Made by a program: the position numbers and the translations under genes
Shown here: positions 6,879 through 7,065 of the stretch, one piece after another
How the letters are laid out: each line of letters begins with the position of its first letter
Numbering within the stretch: the first letter of the stretch is position 1
Assembly: GCA_945485625.1 (NCBI GenBank)
Contig: CALYSH010000074.1
Coordinates: 1-7,065, forward strand
Origin: an uncultured Lachnospiraceae bacterium
GTDB lineage: Bacteria; Bacillota; Clostridia; Lachnospirales; Lachnospiraceae
DNA: 7,065 nt
Reading direction: 5' to 3'
The notes under the pieces: model-generated
The model's database searches: none
What the model saw: only the letters and a program-made list of their open reading frames with translations
What the model was told of the DNA's origin: nothing

Positions 6879-7065
6879 ATGGTAAAAGACTTGATAAAGC
6901 TCTGTGAAGGCAGAGAAATCTATATTCAGACCCATAATTTTCCGGATCCGGATGCAATTGCTTCAGCCTATGGGCTGAAGCAATTGTTAAACTGTTTCAA
7001 TATAAAATCCATTTTATGCTACGAAGGGAAAATTGATAAGCTCAGTACTTCCAAAATGCTTCAGA
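6879..7065 (+). CDS. DHH-family phosphoesterase, N-terminal part (3'-truncated)
   Basis: The first 62 residues of a gene that continues past the window. Residues 18-33 carry the DHH-family motif I: H19, D23 and D25 in THNFPDPDAIASAYGL, the histidine and aspartates that bind the catalytic metals in this superfamily. A beta strand with this motif close to the N-terminus is usual for NrnA/oligoribonuclease-like and related DHH phosphoesterases, which cleave short oligonucleotides, phosphoadenosine phosphate or cyclic dinucleotides. The exact substrate cannot be told, since the DHH and DHHA1 parts lie outside. The start has GGGAG at 6868-6872, 6 nt upstream of the ATG. It lies 21 nt after the carB stop with no terminator between, so co-transcription is likely; a functional link with carB is not implied. 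A perfect inverted repeat lies inside codons 26-36. Confidence 0.85.
   Translation, partial: MVKDLIKLCEGREIYIQTHNFPDPDAIASAYGLKQLLNCFNIKSILCYEGKIDKLSTSKMLQ
6955..6986 (+). repeat. Perfect 14-bp inverted repeat (hairpin) within the DHH gene
   Basis: CAATTGCTTCAGCC (6955-6968) and its exact reverse complement (6973-6986) are separated by the 4-nt loop TATG. The repeat sits in frame in the motif I region of the DHH phosphoesterase gene and is followed by GTTAAAC, not a T tract, so it does not look like an ordinary terminator. Confidence 0.9.

Overview
The window reads as a chromosomal segment of a low-to-mid GC Firmicute, most likely a clostridial (Lachnospiraceae-type) gut bacterium. The grounds are strong AGGAGG-type ribosome binding sites, tight same-strand gene packing, an extended -10 promoter (TGCTATAAT), a Gram-positive-style S11 carboxypeptidase, and the style of the CarB and DHH proteins. 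This placement is inference, because no 16S or other taxonomic marker is present. All supported genes are on the + strand, and no tRNA, rRNA, CRISPR array, transposase or phage gene was seen.

Region 1 (1-3453) is an envelope-flavoured gene cluster. It opens with the 3' part of a membrane protein fused to a spermidine-synthase-like Rossmann domain (1-1220, 5' end outside the window). An unrecognised single-pass membrane protein follows (1240-1800). Next is a secreted D-alanyl-D-alanine carboxypeptidase-type S11 serine peptidase with an extra N-terminal domain (1793-3232), whose start overlaps the previous gene by 8 nt. The cluster ends with an unrecognised 65-residue protein (3256-3453). Gaps are 19 nt, -8 nt and 23 nt, so one transcript is likely. 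A strong Rho-independent terminator (3470-3519) closes it.

Region 2 (3531-7065) begins at an extended -10 promoter lying directly after the terminator's T tract. A leader of roughly 85 nt with a possible hairpin comes next. Then comes a complete carB (3633-6857), encoding the 1074-residue large subunit of carbamoyl-phosphate synthetase, which feeds pyrimidine and arginine synthesis. Its partner carA is not adjacent. After 21 nt a DHH-family phosphoesterase gene starts (6879) and runs off the window; it is probably co-transcribed with carB. Its early coding sequence contains a perfect 14-bp inverted repeat around a 4-nt loop.

No clearly novel system is proven here. The best candidates for a second look are the membrane aminopropyltransferase-like / bitopic protein / atypical carboxypeptidase cluster, the hairpin inside the DHH gene, and the carB leader and its separation from carA.
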